Positions 35,893 through 46,203 are shown, counted from the stretch's first letter. The stretch is DNA of 64,000 nucleotides from Pseudomonas fluorescens (GCF_019212185.1 NZ_CP078138.1:4756501-4820500); one strand, 5' to 3'. Numbers and translations are program-made. The notes: a model not told the origin generated them from the sequence alone.

Positions 35893-38396
35893 TGGCACGT
35901 TTGCCGCTGTTGCGCCTGTTCAGCCTCGCCATCCGCCAATTGCTGCGCGATGCTCGCGCCGGCGAACTGCGGGTCCTGTTCTTCGCGCTGGTGGTGGCCG
36001 TAGCGGCCAGCACCGCCATTGGCTACTTCGGCGCCCGCCTCAACGGGGCGATGCTGTTGCGCGCCACCGAATTCCTCGGCGCCGACTTGCTCCTTGAGGG
36101 CAGCTCACCTGCCCGTTCGGAGCAAATAGAAGGCGGCAAGACCCTAGGCCTGCAGCATGCGCAAGTCGTCGAGTTCTCCAGCGTCATCGCCACCGACAAG
36201 GGCATCCAACTGTCGAGCATCAAGGCGGCCGACAGCGCCTACCCTCTGCGTGGCCAACTGAAAAGCGCACCCGAGCCATTTGCCCCGGAGCAACCCGGTG
36301 GTGGTCCGCAGCCGGGTGAAGCCTGGGTCGAGGCACGCCTGCTCACCGCACTGGACCTGCACATTGGCGACAGCATCGACGTCGGCATGAAATCCCTGCG
36401 CCTGACCCGAGTGCTGACGTACGAGCCTGATCGAGCCGGCAACTTCTATAGCCTCACGCCGCGCGTGATGATCAACCTCGCGGACCTGGACGCCACCGGC
36501 GTGGTCCAGCCCGGCAGTCGCGTGAGCTACCGCGAACTGTGGCGCGGCAACGCCACGGCTTTGGAAACCTACCGGCAACAGGTCACCCCCGCACTGGCGG
36601 CCAACCAGCGCCTGCAGGACGCTCGCGACGGCAATCGACAAATTGGCGGCGCCCTTGGCAAGGCCGAGCGCTACCTGAACATGGCGAGCCTGGTGGCAGT
36701 GTTGCTGGCCGGGGTTGCGGTCGCGCTCTCGGCAAGCCGCTTCGCGACCCGGCGTTTCGACGCCAGCGCGCTGTTGCGCTGCCTTGGCTTGTCGCGCCGG
36801 GAAACCTTGCTGCTGTTTACCCTGCAACTGGCCGTGCTGGGCCTGCTAGCCAGCATCAGCGGTGCCGTCATCGGCTGGGTCGCCCAACTGGGGCTCTTTG
36901 CCCTGCTGGGCCAGCTATTGCCCAGCGACGTCCCACCAGGCGGCCTGCTTCCCGCCATCGCCGGGATCGGCACCGGGCTGGTGGCTTTGGCCGGTTTTGC
37001 CCTGCCACCTTTAGCCGCTCTCGGCCGCGTACCGCCGCTGCGGGTATTGCGTCGCGACATGCTGCCCATTCCCTCAAGCACCTGGATGGTTTATGGCGCC
37101 GCCCTGGCCGCGCTCGGCCTGATCATGTGGCGCCTGAGCCTGGACCTGGTACTGACTTTCGCATTGCTAGGCGGCGGAGTGATTGCCGCACTGGTGCTAG
37201 GTGGATTATTGCTGCTGGTGCTCAAGAGCCTGCGCCGCCTGTTGGCGCGCGCCTCCCTCCCGTGGCGCCTGGGCCTGGGCCAACTGCTGCGCCATCCGCT
37301 GGCGGCAGCGGGGCAATCCCTGGCGTTCGGCCTGATTCTGCTGTCGATGGCGTTGATTGCCCTGCTGCGGGGCGAGCTGCTGGACACCTGGCAAAACCAG
37401 CTGCCGAAAAATGCTCCCAATTACTTCGCGCTGAATATCCTGCCGGCTGAGAAGCAGGCGTTTACCGAGCGCCTGGTCAACCTCTCGGCGCAATCGGCGC
37501 CGCTGTATCCAGTGGTACCGGGACGCCTGATCAGCATCAATGGCGAACCGGTGCGCGGCATCGTCAGCAAGGACAGCGAAGGCGACCGAGCCATTCAACG
37601 CGACCTGAGCCTGACCTGGGCTGCCGACTTGCCATCGGGCAACGCCATCACCGAAGGCAACTGGTGGTCGGCACAACCCGAAGACGGCATTCCCGGTGTT
37701 TCAGTCGAGGGCAAAGTCGCGGCGAGCCTCAAGCTCAAACTCGGCGATCAGCTGGTGTTCACCGTCGCCGGGGTCAACCGCGAGGCCAGGGTCACCAGCC
37801 TGCGCAGCATCAACTGGGACAACTTCCAGCCGAACTTCTTCATGATCTTCCAACCCGGCACCTTGAAGGATCTGCCGGCAACCTACCTGACCAGCTTTTA
37901 CCTGGCAGCCGGTCACGATCAGCAAATCGTCGAGCTGTCGCGGGCGTTTCCCGCGGTGACCATCCTGCAGGTCGAGGCGCTGCTGGCGCAATTGCGCAGT
38001 ATCCTGGCGCAAGTGACCCTGGCGGTGGAGTACGTGCTGCTGTTCGTTTTAGCCGCGGGCATGGCCGTGCTGTTTTCCGGCTTGCAGGCGACGCTGGACG
38101 AGCGCATTCGCCAGGGGGCGCTACTGCGGGCGCTAGGTGCGGAACGGCATCTACTGGTCAAGGCGCGGCGGATCGAATTCGGCTTGCTCGGTGCGGTCAG
38201 CGGTTTGCTGGCGGCACTGGGATCGGAACTGGTCAGCCTGGTGCTGTATCGCTTCGCCTTCGATCTGCCCTGGCAGCCCCATCCCTGGTTGCTCGTGTTG
38301 CCGATAATCGGCGCCGTGCTGGTCGGCGGCGCCGGTGTGTTCGGCACGCGACGAGCATTGAACGCCAGCCCGCTGACAGTCCTGCGCGAGGGTTGA
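35892..38396 (+). CDS. ybbP: ABC transporter permease YbbP (FtsX/MacB-like)
   Basis: 834 residues. One N-terminal membrane helix (about 18-40), a periplasmic domain of about 200 residues, then further helices with two FtsX-type transmembrane blocks (around 250-500 and 710-830) and a second periplasmic domain. This is the two-block FtsX permease layout of YbbP. It works with YbbA as a mechanotransmission pump, possibly for lipid or lipoprotein handling; TesA next door fits such a link, but no function is proven. Confidence 0.9.
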   Translation: MARLPLLRLFSLAIRQLLRDARAGELRVLFFALVVAVAASTAIGYFGARLNGAMLLRATEFLGADLLLEGSSPARSEQIEGGKTLGLQHAQVVEFSSVIATDKGIQLSSIKAADSAYPLRGQLKSAPEPFAPEQPGGGPQPGEAWVEARLLTALDLHIGDSIDVGMKSLRLTRVLTYEPDRAGNFYSLTPRVMINLADLDATGVVQPGSRVSYRELWRGNATALETYRQQVTPALAANQRLQDARDGNRQIGGALGKAERYLNMASLVAVLLAGVAVALSASRFATRRFDASALLRCLGLSRRETLLLFTLQLAVLGLLASISGAVIGWVAQLGLFALLGQLLPSDVPPGGLLPAIAGIGTGLVALAGFALPPLAALGRVPPLRVLRRDMLPIPSSTWMVYGAALAALGLIMWRLSLDLVLTFALLGGGVIAALVLGGLLLLVLKSLRRLLARASLPWRLGLGQLLRHPLAAAGQSLAFGLILLSMALIALLRGELLDTWQNQLPKNAPNYFALNILPAEKQAFTERLVNLSAQSAPLYPVVPGRLISINGEPVRGIVSKDSEGDRAIQRDLSLTWAADLPSGNAITEGNWWSAQPEDGIPGVSVEGKVAASLKLKLGDQLVFTVAGVNREARVTSLRSINWDNFQPNFFMIFQPGTLKDLPATYLTSFYLAAGHDQQIVELSRAFPAVTILQVEALLAQLRSILAQVTLAVEYVLLFVLAAGMAVLFSGLQATLDERIRQGALLRALGAERHLLVKARRIEFGLLGAVSGLLAALGSELVSLVLYRFAFDLPWQPHPWLLVLPIIGAVLVGGAGVFGTRRALNASPLTVLREG

Positions 38397-38430
38397 TAGA
38401 CTCGATGCTTTCCCCACACAAGAAACCGCA

Positions 38431-38928
38431 ATGAGCCGTTACCGCCCTCCTCGTCCTGCCGGCACCGCCCTGATCACACCCGAAGGCGAAGCGCGGATGC
38501 GTGCCGAGTTCCATGAGCTCTGGCACGTGCGCCGGCCCCAGGTGACCCAGGCCGTCAGCGAAGCCGCAGCCCAGGGTGACCGCTCGGAAAATGCCGAATA
38601 CACCTACGGCAAGAAGATGCTGCGCGAGATCGACAGCCGGGTGCGCTTTCTCACCAAGCGCCTGGAAGCGCTCAAAGTGGTCAGCGAAAAACCCAGCGAC
38701 CCGAACAAAGTTTATTTCGGCGCTTGGGTGACCATCGAGGATGAACAGGGCAAGGAGTCACGCTATCGCATCGTTGGCCCGGACGAACTGGACCTCAAGC
38801 AAGGCCTGATCAGCATCGACTCACCGCTGGCGCGAGACTTGATTGGTAAAGCGCTGGATGCGGAAGTGCGGGTGCAGACACCGGAAGGCGAGCAGTTCGT
38901 CTACATCACCGCGATCGACTACCCCTGA
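38431..38928 (+). CDS. greB: Transcript cleavage factor GreB
   Basis: 165 residues. The coiled-coil tip reads GDRSENAEYTYGKKMLREID, with the acidic pair that holds the catalytic Mg2+ in the RNA polymerase secondary channel, and the extra basic residues favour GreB over GreA. The C-terminal FKBP-like domain has SPLARDLIGKALDAEV. GreB rescues long backtracked complexes. It follows ybbP by 34 nt and may be partly cotranscribed with it. Confidence 0.95.
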   Translation: MSRYRPPRPAGTALITPEGEARMRAEFHELWHVRRPQVTQAVSEAAAQGDRSENAEYTYGKKMLREIDSRVRFLTKRLEALKVVSEKPSDPNKVYFGAWVTIEDEQGKESRYRIVGPDELDLKQGLISIDSPLARDLIGKALDAEVRVQTPEGEQFVYITAIDYP

Positions 38929-38931
38929 CAT

Positions 38932-39240
38932 TCAGCGGCGAGCAATCAAACCCTGACGGGCCACACGCACCAATTGCGTGATCACTTCGCCGGCCTCTTC
39001 GGCAGAGGGCGACTGGATCACCGCGAGATCGAAACTGTCGCTGGCAAAGCGCGCCAGTGACTCACCGTCTTCGACGAACTGGATCAGGAAGGCCGCCGGG
39101 CCATTGTTGCGCCGTGGCCAACCGTCCAGATAACGCAACAGCGTCGGCTGGTGATTACCGCCAAGCAGGATTTTCGGGTTGCGTTGAGTCAAATGGGCCG
39201 TGATCGGCGCGGGACGTACTGGCGGGTGTAGTGCATTCAT
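38932..39240 (-). CDS. Hypothetical protein, possible methyltransferase-like remnant fold
   Basis: 102 residues from the ATG at 39240. Codon use is typical of Pseudomonas downstream of this ATG, whereas the in-frame extension to ATG 39390 uses rare codons (AGA, ATA, CTA), although that start has a better ribosome site. The end (FDLAVIQSPSAEEAGEVITQLVRVARQGLIARR in pieces) resembles the last strands of a class I methyltransferase, but no SAM loop is visible. Function unknown. It is convergent with greB, 3 nt apart. Confidence 0.5.
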   Translation of the reverse strand: MNALHPPVRPAPITAHLTQRNPKILLGGNHQPTLLRYLDGWPRRNNGPAAFLIQFVEDGESLARFASDSFDLAVIQSPSAEEAGEVITQLVRVARQGLIARR

Positions 39241-39440
39241 TATGTCGTGTCTCTGCCCCAGAGGTCTGCATGGCAGGTGAGAGGCAACACCGAACCAGCG
39301 CTTTAGCGGTATTTCGAAGCTTGCTGCAGCTTCTGACGGCAACGGATAGGTCACCTGGCGCCCCGCAAGTAGCTGTTTAAATCGGCGCATGACAATATCC
39401 TAGAGAAGCTGACCGGACAGTGTCAAGAATCGCCAATAAC

Positions 39441-39466
39441 AAAAAAGGCCCGCACAATGCGGGCCT
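39441..39466 (-). terminator. doxX terminator
   Basis: On the minus strand the stem GGCCCGCA / TGCGGGCC (loop TTG) is followed by TTTTTT. It lies 20 nt after the doxX stop. Confidence 0.88.
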
Positions 39467-39485
39467 TAGCCTTGAGCCAGAGCAC

Positions 39486-39920
39486 TTAGCCAACGATGGC
39501 ACGGTCTACCGACAACTTGCCGGCCCCTTCCACCAGCACCGCGATACTGCCGCCCAGTAATGCCAGCGCAAACTCGTAGCCGTTGTTGGCCATGAACAGG
39601 CCGTTACTGATGTGCACCGAGAAGATCGCCACCAGGGACAAGACCGTCAGCCCCAGGGCGGCCGGGCGCACCAGCAGGCCGATGATCAACGCCAGTCCGG
39701 CAAAGAATTCGGTCCCGCCGGCCAGGATCGCCATCAACTGACCCGGGGCCAGGCCAATGCTTTCCATGTACTGCGCCGTCCCGGCAATCCCGTAGCCACC
39801 GAACAGGCCAAAGAGTTTCTGCGCGCCGTGGGCTGCGAAGATGATGCCGACGAAGAGGCGCACCACGGTGAGGCCGTAGCCGGCGCGAGTGGAAAGTACC
39901 TTGTTGATCATTGTGTTCAT
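39486..39920 (-). CDS. DoxX family membrane protein
   Basis: 144 residues with four predicted membrane helices: VVRLFVGIIFAAHGAQKLF, GGTEFFAGLALIIGLLVRP, LTVLSLVAIFSVH and FALALLGGSIAVLV. The HGAQKLFG block is the DoxX signature. Members reside in the inner membrane and are linked to redox stress in some bacteria; the biochemical role is unclear. Single gene with its own terminator. Confidence 0.88.
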   Translation of the reverse strand: MNTMINKVLSTRAGYGLTVVRLFVGIIFAAHGAQKLFGLFGGYGIAGTAQYMESIGLAPGQLMAILAGGTEFFAGLALIIGLLVRPAALGLTVLSLVAIFSVHISNGLFMANNGYEFALALLGGSIAVLVEGAGKLSVDRAIVG

Positions 39921-40022
39921 GCTCTGCCATCCAAGTGAGAGTGTGTTGGTTGGCCGCCATCATAAACAGTAAAATGAATGAGAAAAGCGCAAAAACCTCC
40001 GCAAACAAATCAACTTTTTCGA

Positions 40023-41444
40023 TTACTTACGAGACACAACTTTCTGCGTCTGCGGCTCCAACGACTCTCGTTGCCGGTCATAGGCCAAGTAATACTTGTT
40101 TACGCTGTTCACGTAGCTGACCGGGCCCATTCCCACCTGCTCCATGGCAATGCGCTCGACCTGGAAGAACCACTGATTGGGATTCAAGCCGCGACGCCGG
40201 GCCTCGGCGCGCATGCCCTGGACCCGTTCCGGACCGATGTTGTAGGCGGCCAGGACAAACGCCATGCGCTCACGCTCGTTGAGTTTGGGGCTGGCGAAAA
40301 ACTTGCGGCGAATCAAGGCCAGGTACTTCGCTCCAGCCTGAACGTTGTTGTCCAGGGATTGAACATTGTTGACCCCGACCCGCTGCGCCGCAGACGGGGT
40401 AATTTGCATCAGTCCGGTCGGACCGCTGCCACTGCGGGCAGTGGGCTGCAACGCCGACTCCTTGAACGCCAGCGCCGCGAGATTAAGCCAGTCCATGCCT
40501 TGCTCCCGGGCGTGCTTTTGCAGGACGCTGCGCACCTTCTCCAGCCGTTGCCGGTCGGCGCGCGCCAGCGGATCGCGTACCTGATACAGGCGGCGATAGA
40601 CCCGCAGGAAGGCCACGTCCTGGTCGGACGGCGGTTTGTAGGTGGTCAGGAAACGGTCGATGCTGGCTCGCAGCATCGACGCGTCGCGGCGTACGAACCA
40701 GTATTCCTCCCCCGGCTCACTGATCAGCACCTGACGATCGAAACGCAGTTTTGGCAGGATCTTGCCCCAGCGCTCGGCAATCGGTTGCTCGACAATGGTC
40801 AGGTGGAAAATCCCGCCCTGGACCATCTCCAGCACGTCCTCGACCGCCAGGCTCGGATCGACCCACTCGATGGTCACCGGTGGCAACTTGCGTAGCGCCA
40901 GTTTCTGGTTGATCTGATTGATTGCCTCGCCAGCGGCGCTCCCAGTGGGCAGCGCCAGGGTTTTGCCGGAGAGTTGCTCAAGCTTGGTATAGCGACGTTC
41001 GCCCTTGATCCCCACCAGCAGCAACGGCACGTTGCTGACAATCGGCTCACTGCTGCTGACCGCATGAATACTTTGCGCGTCGAGCAACTCACCCGGGGCT
41101 ACCAGATCGCCTTCGCCGCGTTGCAGGGCGCCAAGCAGTTGATCTTTAGCCTTGGGAATAATCTTCAGGGAGATTTCCTGGCCATCCCGGGCATGGCCAT
41201 TGAGGTACTGCTCGAAAGCGCGCAGACGATGGTATTCCATGCCGATGCTCTGGCCCTGGACTTCTGCGGAACTGTTGCGGCTCTGATTGACCAGCACCCG
41301 CAGCACGCGGCTGGCGCGGATCTGCGCCAAGTCACGAACCTTGGCCGACGGCAGCGCTTCCACTGGCCCGGCCAGCCGCGCCTGCGCCGGAAACGGCAGC
41401 AGCATCGACAAGCACAGCACAAGTAAAACCTGGAGTCGCGTCAT
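40023..41444 (-). CDS. mltF2: Membrane-bound lytic transglycosylase MltF2
   Basis: 473 residues from the ATG at 41444, with a GGAGA ribosome site. A signal peptide (LQVLLVLCLSMLLPFPAQA) leads into a family-3 solute-binding domain (about 45-290) and a C-terminal SLT domain with catalytic Glu in LAALAFKESALQPTA and the GPTGLMQITPSAA block. No lipobox is visible. Lytic transglycosylases cut the MurNAc-GlcNAc bond with anhydro-ring formation; the regulatory domain may sense muropeptides. In P. aeruginosa, a second MltF of this type is encoded in the same neighbourhood. Confidence 0.9.
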   Translation of the reverse strand: MTRLQVLLVLCLSMLLPFPAQARLAGPVEALPSAKVRDLAQIRASRVLRVLVNQSRNSSAEVQGQSIGMEYHRLRAFEQYLNGHARDGQEISLKIIPKAKDQLLGALQRGEGDLVAPGELLDAQSIHAVSSSEPIVSNVPLLLVGIKGERRYTKLEQLSGKTLALPTGSAAGEAINQINQKLALRKLPPVTIEWVDPSLAVEDVLEMVQGGIFHLTIVEQPIAERWGKILPKLRFDRQVLISEPGEEYWFVRRDASMLRASIDRFLTTYKPPSDQDVAFLRVYRRLYQVRDPLARADRQRLEKVRSVLQKHAREQGMDWLNLAALAFKESALQPTARSGSGPTGLMQITPSAAQRVGVNNVQSLDNNVQAGAKYLALIRRKFFASPKLNERERMAFVLAAYNIGPERVQGMRAEARRRGLNPNQWFFQVERIAMEQVGMGPVSYVNSVNKYYLAYDRQRESLEPQTQKVVSRK

Positions 41445-41677
41445 CCGTTCTCCGGAAAGAATACTGTCCCACTGCCGGAAAAAATCGGCAGAAGGTCGAC
41501 AGAAACAGAGCGCCTGGAGCGCTGGCAACGAGCGGAGGCAGGAGCAACGACGGAAGACAAATCCGACGAGGCGCACTGCCGGCATCAAAAGACAGCTTTA
41601 ACTCTTTGTAGTTCTTGGTTTTTCTTATAAATCTACAGCTCTGCTATGCTTTCCGGCCGCAGACCCAGGGTAGCACC

Positions 41678-42496
41678 ATGCAACTCATCGATATCGGCGT
41701 CAACCTGACCAACCCCAGTTTCGCCGACAAACACCAGGCGGTACTTGATCGCGCCTACACCGCCGGCGTCTGCCAATTGGTGCTCACCGGCACCAGTGTC
41801 GAGGGCAGTGAACAAGCCCTGGAACTGTGCCAGCAACTGGATGAAAGCGGCCAGCGCCTGTTCTCTACCGCCGGCATTCATCCTCACAGCGCCAGCGACT
41901 GGAATGCCGACAGCGCCCGGCACCTGCGCGACTTGCTCAAGCAACCGAGCGTGCGCGCCGTGGGTGAATGCGGGCTGGATTTCAATCGCGATTTTTCGCC
42001 ACGCCCGCAGCAGGAGAAAGTCCTCGAAGAACACCTGGCATTGGCGGTTGAACTGCAACTGCCGGTGTTCCTCCACGAACGCGATGCCAGCCAGCGCCTG
42101 CTGGAGATCCTGCGGGACTTCCGCGACCGCCTGCCCGCCGCCGTGGTGCACTGTTTCACCGGTGAAAAGAAAGCCCTGTTCAGCTACCTGGATCTGGACC
42201 TGCACATTGGCATCACCGGCTGGATCTGCGACGAACGCCGTGGCACCCACTTGCACCCACTGGTGCGCGAGATTGCCCGTGGTCGCCTGATGCTGGAAAG
42301 CGATGCGCCTTACTTGCTGCCGCGCAGCCTGCGCCCCAAGCCGAAGAATGGCCGCAATGAGCCGGCTTACCTGACTGAGGTCCTGCGAGAAGTGGCGCTG
42401 CATCGGGGCGAAAGCATCGAAGATCTTGCAACCCATAGCACTGCATGCGCACGGGCTTTTTTCGCTTTGCCTACGCTTGCCGATAGCGACTCTTGA
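41678..42496 (+). CDS. tatD: TatD family metal-dependent deoxyribonuclease
   Basis: 272 residues from the ATG at 41678. The start [15 protein letters not shown] and [13 protein letters not shown] block match E. coli TatD itself rather than YcfH or YjjV. Metal-site residues appear in [28 protein letters not shown] and [13 protein letters not shown]. TatD is a 3'-5' exonuclease active on DNA and RNA, involved in oxidative DNA damage repair. It is divergent from mltF2 and followed by a chemoreceptor gene. Confidence 0.9.
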   Translation: MQLIDIGVNLTNPSFADKHQAVLDRAYTAGVCQLVLTGTSVEGSEQALELCQQLDESGQRLFSTAGIHPHSASDWNADSARHLRDLLKQPSVRAVGECGLDFNRDFSPRPQQEKVLEEHLALAVELQLPVFLHERDASQRLLEILRDFRDRLPAAVVHCFTGEKKALFSYLDLDLHIGITGWICDERRGTHLHPLVREIARGRLMLESDAPYLLPRSLRPKPKNGRNEPAYLTEVLREVALHRGESIEDLATHSTACARAFFALPTLADSDS

Positions 42497-42579
42497 CCCA
42501 TATCAAGACACAGCGTCTCTCATAGCGGCACAATGATGGCACCTTGCCAATGTTGTTTCCGCTATCAGAGAAGACCTCC

Positions 42580-44061
42580 ATGGGTGCCTGGCTTAGCAAT
42601 ATCTCGCTGAAGTACAAATTCTGGGCGGTCAATGCCGTCGCCTTCGTCACCACCCTGCTCCTGGTGCTGTACGCGGTGCAGCTTGAGCAACAGGCTCGCC
42701 ATCAGGCGGCACGCCAGGGTGCCGAGGCACAGGCGCAGTTGATCCGTCACTGGCCCGCCGATCAAGCGTTGCCGAAATCCGACTCACTGCTGAGCTACGG
42801 ATCGGAGCAAATTCCAACCCTGAACCAACAGCCCTTGCCCCAACTGAGCCAGGCCAGCGGCTGGGTACCGCTCAACTCCATGCCGGTGTTTGGCCGCGAC
42901 CTGCTGATCGGCGCCGAAGTCGTGCCCGGTGCTGAGGGTCAGCGCACGGCCGTACTGGCCTACGGACCCAGCTTGACCCAGGTCTTCAGCGACCGCTTCA
43001 TGAACTATGCGCTGGCCGTGTTGATCCTGATGCTGGCCATGCTCGGCGCATCGCAGTTGTTGATCCGCTTTTTGCTCAGCCAACTCAACACCCTCAAGGA
43101 TGTGATGCTGCACGTGGAGAAAACCGGCGACCTGGCGGCTCGCGTACCGCTGTCCTGCGCCGATGAAGTGGGTCAGATGGCCAGCGCCTTCAACGCCATG
43201 CAGGCCGGCTATCAACGGGTCGTAACCACAGTGGCCGACACCGCACGCCAACTCGATATTGGCGCCGCACGCCTGGCCAGCAGCATGAACGACGTGCGTC
43301 ATGGCATGCTCGGTCAACAAAGCGAGACCGACCAGGCCGCCACCGCGATCAACGAAATGTCCGCCACGGTTCATCACATTGCCCAACACGCAGGCGCCAC
43401 CCGTGATCTGTCGCAAACCGCCGACAACCTCGCAGGCAGCGGCCAGCAAGTGGTCAGCCGGGTGCAGGACTCGATTGCCGGGCTGTCCACCGGTGTGCAA
43501 CAGACCGCCGAGATGATCCAGCGCCTGGCCGAGGACAGCCAGAAAATCAATGGCGTGGTCAGCGTGATTCACAGCATTGCCGAGCAGACCAATCTGCTGG
43601 CCCTCAACGCCGCCATCGAAGCCGCCCGCGCCGGCGAAATGGGCCGCGGCTTTGCAGTGGTCGCCGATGAGGTGCGTAACCTGGCCAAGCGCGTGCAGAG
43701 TTCCACCGACGAAATCACCCGGATGATTTCAGCGCTGCAGGCCGGGACGCGCGACGCCGTGGATTTCATGCAGGAGAGTTCGTTCAAAGCCGACGACTGC
43801 GCGCAGCAGGCGCAGGAAGCGGGAAGCGCGCTGGCAAAAATCACTGGCGCCGTGGCACAGATGCGGGAAAGCAATACCCAGATCGCGGTGGCCGCCGAGC
43901 AGCAGAGCCAGGTTGCCGAAGAGATGAATCGTGCGGTGGTGAGTATTCGCGATGTAACCGAGGACACCGTGCAGCAGACCGTGGATTCGGCGACCACCAG
44001 CCACGAGCTTGCGACCTTGGCCGGCCAACTGAACAAGGCGATTGGCCAGCTCAAGCTTTAA
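42580..44061 (+). CDS. Methyl-accepting chemotaxis protein
   Basis: 493 residues from the ATG at 42580. First membrane helix at about 13-32, a short periplasmic domain of about 110 residues, second helix at about 142-166, HAMP, then a long signalling coiled coil with the canonical tip [21 protein letters not shown] and [13 protein letters not shown]. The C-terminus lacks a CheR-binding pentapeptide. The small ligand domain has no family I recognise, so the attractant is unknown. Transcription likely ends at 44102-44130. Confidence 0.92.
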   Translation: MGAWLSNISLKYKFWAVNAVAFVTTLLLVLYAVQLEQQARHQAARQGAEAQAQLIRHWPADQALPKSDSLLSYGSEQIPTLNQQPLPQLSQASGWVPLNSMPVFGRDLLIGAEVVPGAEGQRTAVLAYGPSLTQVFSDRFMNYALAVLILMLAMLGASQLLIRFLLSQLNTLKDVMLHVEKTGDLAARVPLSCADEVGQMASAFNAMQAGYQRVVTTVADTARQLDIGAARLASSMNDVRHGMLGQQSETDQAATAINEMSATVHHIAQHAGATRDLSQTADNLAGSGQQVVSRVQDSIAGLSTGVQQTAEMIQRLAEDSQKINGVVSVIHSIAEQTNLLALNAAIEAARAGEMGRGFAVVADEVRNLAKRVQSSTDEITRMISALQAGTRDAVDFMQESSFKADDCAQQAQEAGSALAKITGAVAQMRESNTQIAVAAEQQSQVAEEMNRAVVSIRDVTEDTVQQTVDSATTSHELATLAGQLNKAIGQLKL

Positions 44062-44100
44062 CTGAAAAGCCCACTATCAACTCGATAGCCAACCTTGATT

Positions 44101-44130
44101 CGCCGGCCACCACGGGCCGGCCTATTCTTC
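44101..44130 (+). terminator. Likely terminator after the chemoreceptor gene
   Basis: Stem GCCGGCC / GGCCGGC (loop ACCACG) followed by the pyrimidine-rich CTATTCTTC. The T-run is imperfect. Confidence 0.5.
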
Positions 44131-44165
44131 AACCATGTGTTTCACACGGATCGAGGAGTAGCTTC

Positions 44166-44528
44166 ATGGGCAAACGTCACCCCAACCTTCCCGCCTGGCA
44201 ATGGCGGGCCTACCCGAACAATCACCAGCACCCGACCAACCTGGTCCTGCATCTGATTGCCGTCCCGCTGTTTATCCTGGCGTTTCTGTTGATCGTGTCC
44301 GGCGTGTTCAGCCTGAGCTTCACCAACGTTGCGATTGGCATCATCGGGTTGCTCGCCGCACTGGGTCTGCAGCGCCATGGGCACAGCCTGGAAGCGGAGG
44401 CGGCCGAACCTTTCAGTGATCGCAAGGACGCCCTCTCGCGCTTGCTGGTCGAGCAGTTCCTGACCTTTCCGCGCTATGTCCTCAGTGGCGGCTGGTGGCG
44501 CGCCTGGCGTGAGCGCCACCGCCGCTGA
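44166..44528 (+). CDS. Small membrane protein, Mpo1/DUF962-like
   Basis: 120 residues. Two central hydrophobic helices (LVLHLIAVPLFILAFLLIVSG and VAIGIIGLLAALGLQ in part) are framed by histidine motifs: NNHQHPTNLVLH before and QRHGHSLEAEAAEP after. This pattern (HxxxxN..H and HGHxxE) resembles the Mpo1/YGL010w dioxygenase-like family, which oxidises 2-hydroxy fatty acids in yeast. The identification is tentative. It is convergent with a thioesterase gene, 6 nt apart. Confidence 0.65.
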   Translation: MGKRHPNLPAWQWRAYPNNHQHPTNLVLHLIAVPLFILAFLLIVSGVFSLSFTNVAIGIIGLLAALGLQRHGHSLEAEAAEPFSDRKDALSRLLVEQFLTFPRYVLSGGWWRAWRERHRR

Positions 44529-44534
44529 GCGGCA

Positions 44535-45332
44535 TCAGGCGAAGATCGTCACCGTCTGCCGGCTCAAAGCAATCAACTTGCCCTCGGCACTCCACAGTGC
44601 CGCCGCGGCGTGCCCGTAACCATCGCGGGCATGCTCGGTGGTGACGCAGTACTTGCACCAGTCCAGCGTACTGAGCTCGAGCAACGGCTGGACGAATTCG
44701 ATGGTCCAGGTCAGGGTGCTGCCGGCTGCGGGCTTTTTCAGGTGCGGCAACAGCGCCGGTGGCCAGGCGTCGACCAGCGCCAGGATGCAGGCTTCGCTGA
44801 GCGGTTGCGCGTCGACTTCATTGCGCAATCGAACCCAGCCGCCCATTTCCCGCGAAGTGTTGCCGGTAAACGGTAAGCCGCCGATGCTCCAGCGCATCGC
44901 CAGATGGCGCATGAATTCGGGCGTCACTCCCGGGATGTACGGCAACTCCTGGCAATCGTCCCAATGCTTCATTTGCGGCGCAGGAGCGGCCGCGATCTCG
45001 ACTTCGGAAGCACGCGAGGCGCCGAAGCTGCCCTGTACCAGCGTGACCACCTGGCCATCTTGCATGGCGCGTCCCAGTACCTGACTCACGGCCTTGCCTT
45101 CGCGCAGCACCTCCACTTCAAACTGAATCGGCACGTCGGGCGCGGCCGGTCCGACGAAGGTGATCGCCAGCGAGCGCACCGGGCGATCCGCCGGGACCCT
45201 GGCACGCATGGCTTCGTACTGCAGAGCCGCGACCAGGCCGCCAAAACTGGCGCGTCCCTGGCTCCATTGGGCAGGGATCACCAACCCGGCAGGTGAGCGC
45301 CGAACCGCATCGATCAATTCTGAAAAGCGCAT
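44535..45332 (-). CDS. Acyl-CoA thioesterase family protein (double hotdog)
   Basis: 265 residues. Two hotdog halves are visible: GRASFGGLVAALQYEAMRARV with SLAITFVGPAAPDVPIQFEVEVLREGKAV, and in the second half SEACILALVDAWPPALLPHL with LTWTIEFVQPL. This is the TesB-like/acyl-CoA thioesterase 3 group. The substrate and chain length are unknown. Cytoplasmic. A GAGG ribosome site precedes the ATG. Confidence 0.82.
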   Translation of the reverse strand: MRFSELIDAVRRSPAGLVIPAQWSQGRASFGGLVAALQYEAMRARVPADRPVRSLAITFVGPAAPDVPIQFEVEVLREGKAVSQVLGRAMQDGQVVTLVQGSFGASRASEVEIAAAPAPQMKHWDDCQELPYIPGVTPEFMRHLAMRWSIGGLPFTGNTSREMGGWVRLRNEVDAQPLSEACILALVDAWPPALLPHLKKPAAGSTLTWTIEFVQPLLELSTLDWCKYCVTTEHARDGYGHAAAALWSAEGKLIALSRQTVTIFA

Positions 45333-45435
45333 GGAAACCTCGGAACAGGGCGTAGGAATTATCCGATCTTACCCAGCCCGAAGGCTCTACACAGCACCTG
45401 TTTAGGCCAAAGTGACTGACAGATACGCCGCCGCT

Positions 45436-46203
45436 TCAAGATTTGAAGCAGGCCGCACTCAACTTGTCGAGCACCCGATCAGCGCGCTCCTGTGCCTCAA
45501 GCATGGTCTGCTGCCAGACCGCAACGCAGGGCACCAAGTCCGATTCGTGCTCGACACGCGCCAGCCATTGCCAGCAATCATGCCAGTCGCCCAGGGCACT
45601 TTGCGCCGCCTTGAGCCGTGGCATGGCGGCGGCCGGCAAACGGTCAAGTTCGGGGTAGGCTTCGATGGCGTACCGCACACGCTTGATCAGCAGGCGCAGG
45701 CGATGCCGATCATGGGCTGGGTCATGGAGGGTCCGGTCGAGGGTTTTCCATTGTTTGGCCAGGCGCTTTTCGATACGCCAGCGCAAGCCCTTGAGCAACC
45801 CCTGGCGTTGGGAGGCTCGCAAAAAGCGTGGGAACACATCGAGCACCATCAGCAATTGCGACAGTTGAGCGCTGTCCGCTACTTCGGGAAAGGCCGTGGC
45901 CATTTGCCGAATCCGCCGCTCGGCCGCTTGCATATGCCCCTGCTCGAGCAGGTAGGCGGCCAACACTTCACGATCGCGCAGCGGCGTGGTCAGTTCGCCG
46001 ACGCTCGCCGACGCTGCTTCCAGTTGCTCGACCCCGGGCAAGCCACGCAAGGGCCGTAACAGGCTGCGCAAGCGGCGAACCGTGGTGCGTAAATCGTGCA
46101 AAGCCTCTGGGTCGGTCCTGGCACTCAAGCGCGCCTGACACGCCAGTAATCGCACCTGCACGCCCAGCACCTGAGCCACCAACCGATCAACCAACACTGA
46201 CAT
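45436..46203 (-). CDS. CHAD-domain protein
   Basis: 255 residues from the ATG at 46203 (GTGGAG site). The CHAD domain is all-helical and carries conserved positive residues: EALHDLRTTVRRLRSLLRPLR at the start, RHRLRLLIKRVRYAIEA in the middle, and LGDWHDCWQWL with the conserved Asp/His. CHAD proteins bind inorganic polyphosphate granules. No CYTH domain is fused. Its partner in polyphosphate metabolism is not in the window. Confidence 0.88.
   Translation of the reverse strand: MSVLVDRLVAQVLGVQVRLLACQARLSARTDPEALHDLRTTVRRLRSLLRPLRGLPGVEQLEAASASVGELTTPLRDREVLAAYLLEQGHMQAAERRIRQMATAFPEVADSAQLSQLLMVLDVFPRFLRASQRQGLLKGLRWRIEKRLAKQWKTLDRTLHDPAHDRHRLRLLIKRVRYAIEAYPELDRLPAAAMPRLKAAQSALGDWHDCWQWLARVEHESDLVPCVAVWQQTMLEAQERADRVLDKLSAACFKS

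Noticed and set aside
42479..42486. GCCGATAG resembling a FliA -10 before the chemoreceptor gene
   Set aside because: No TAAA box at the right distance, and the site lies inside the end of tatD.
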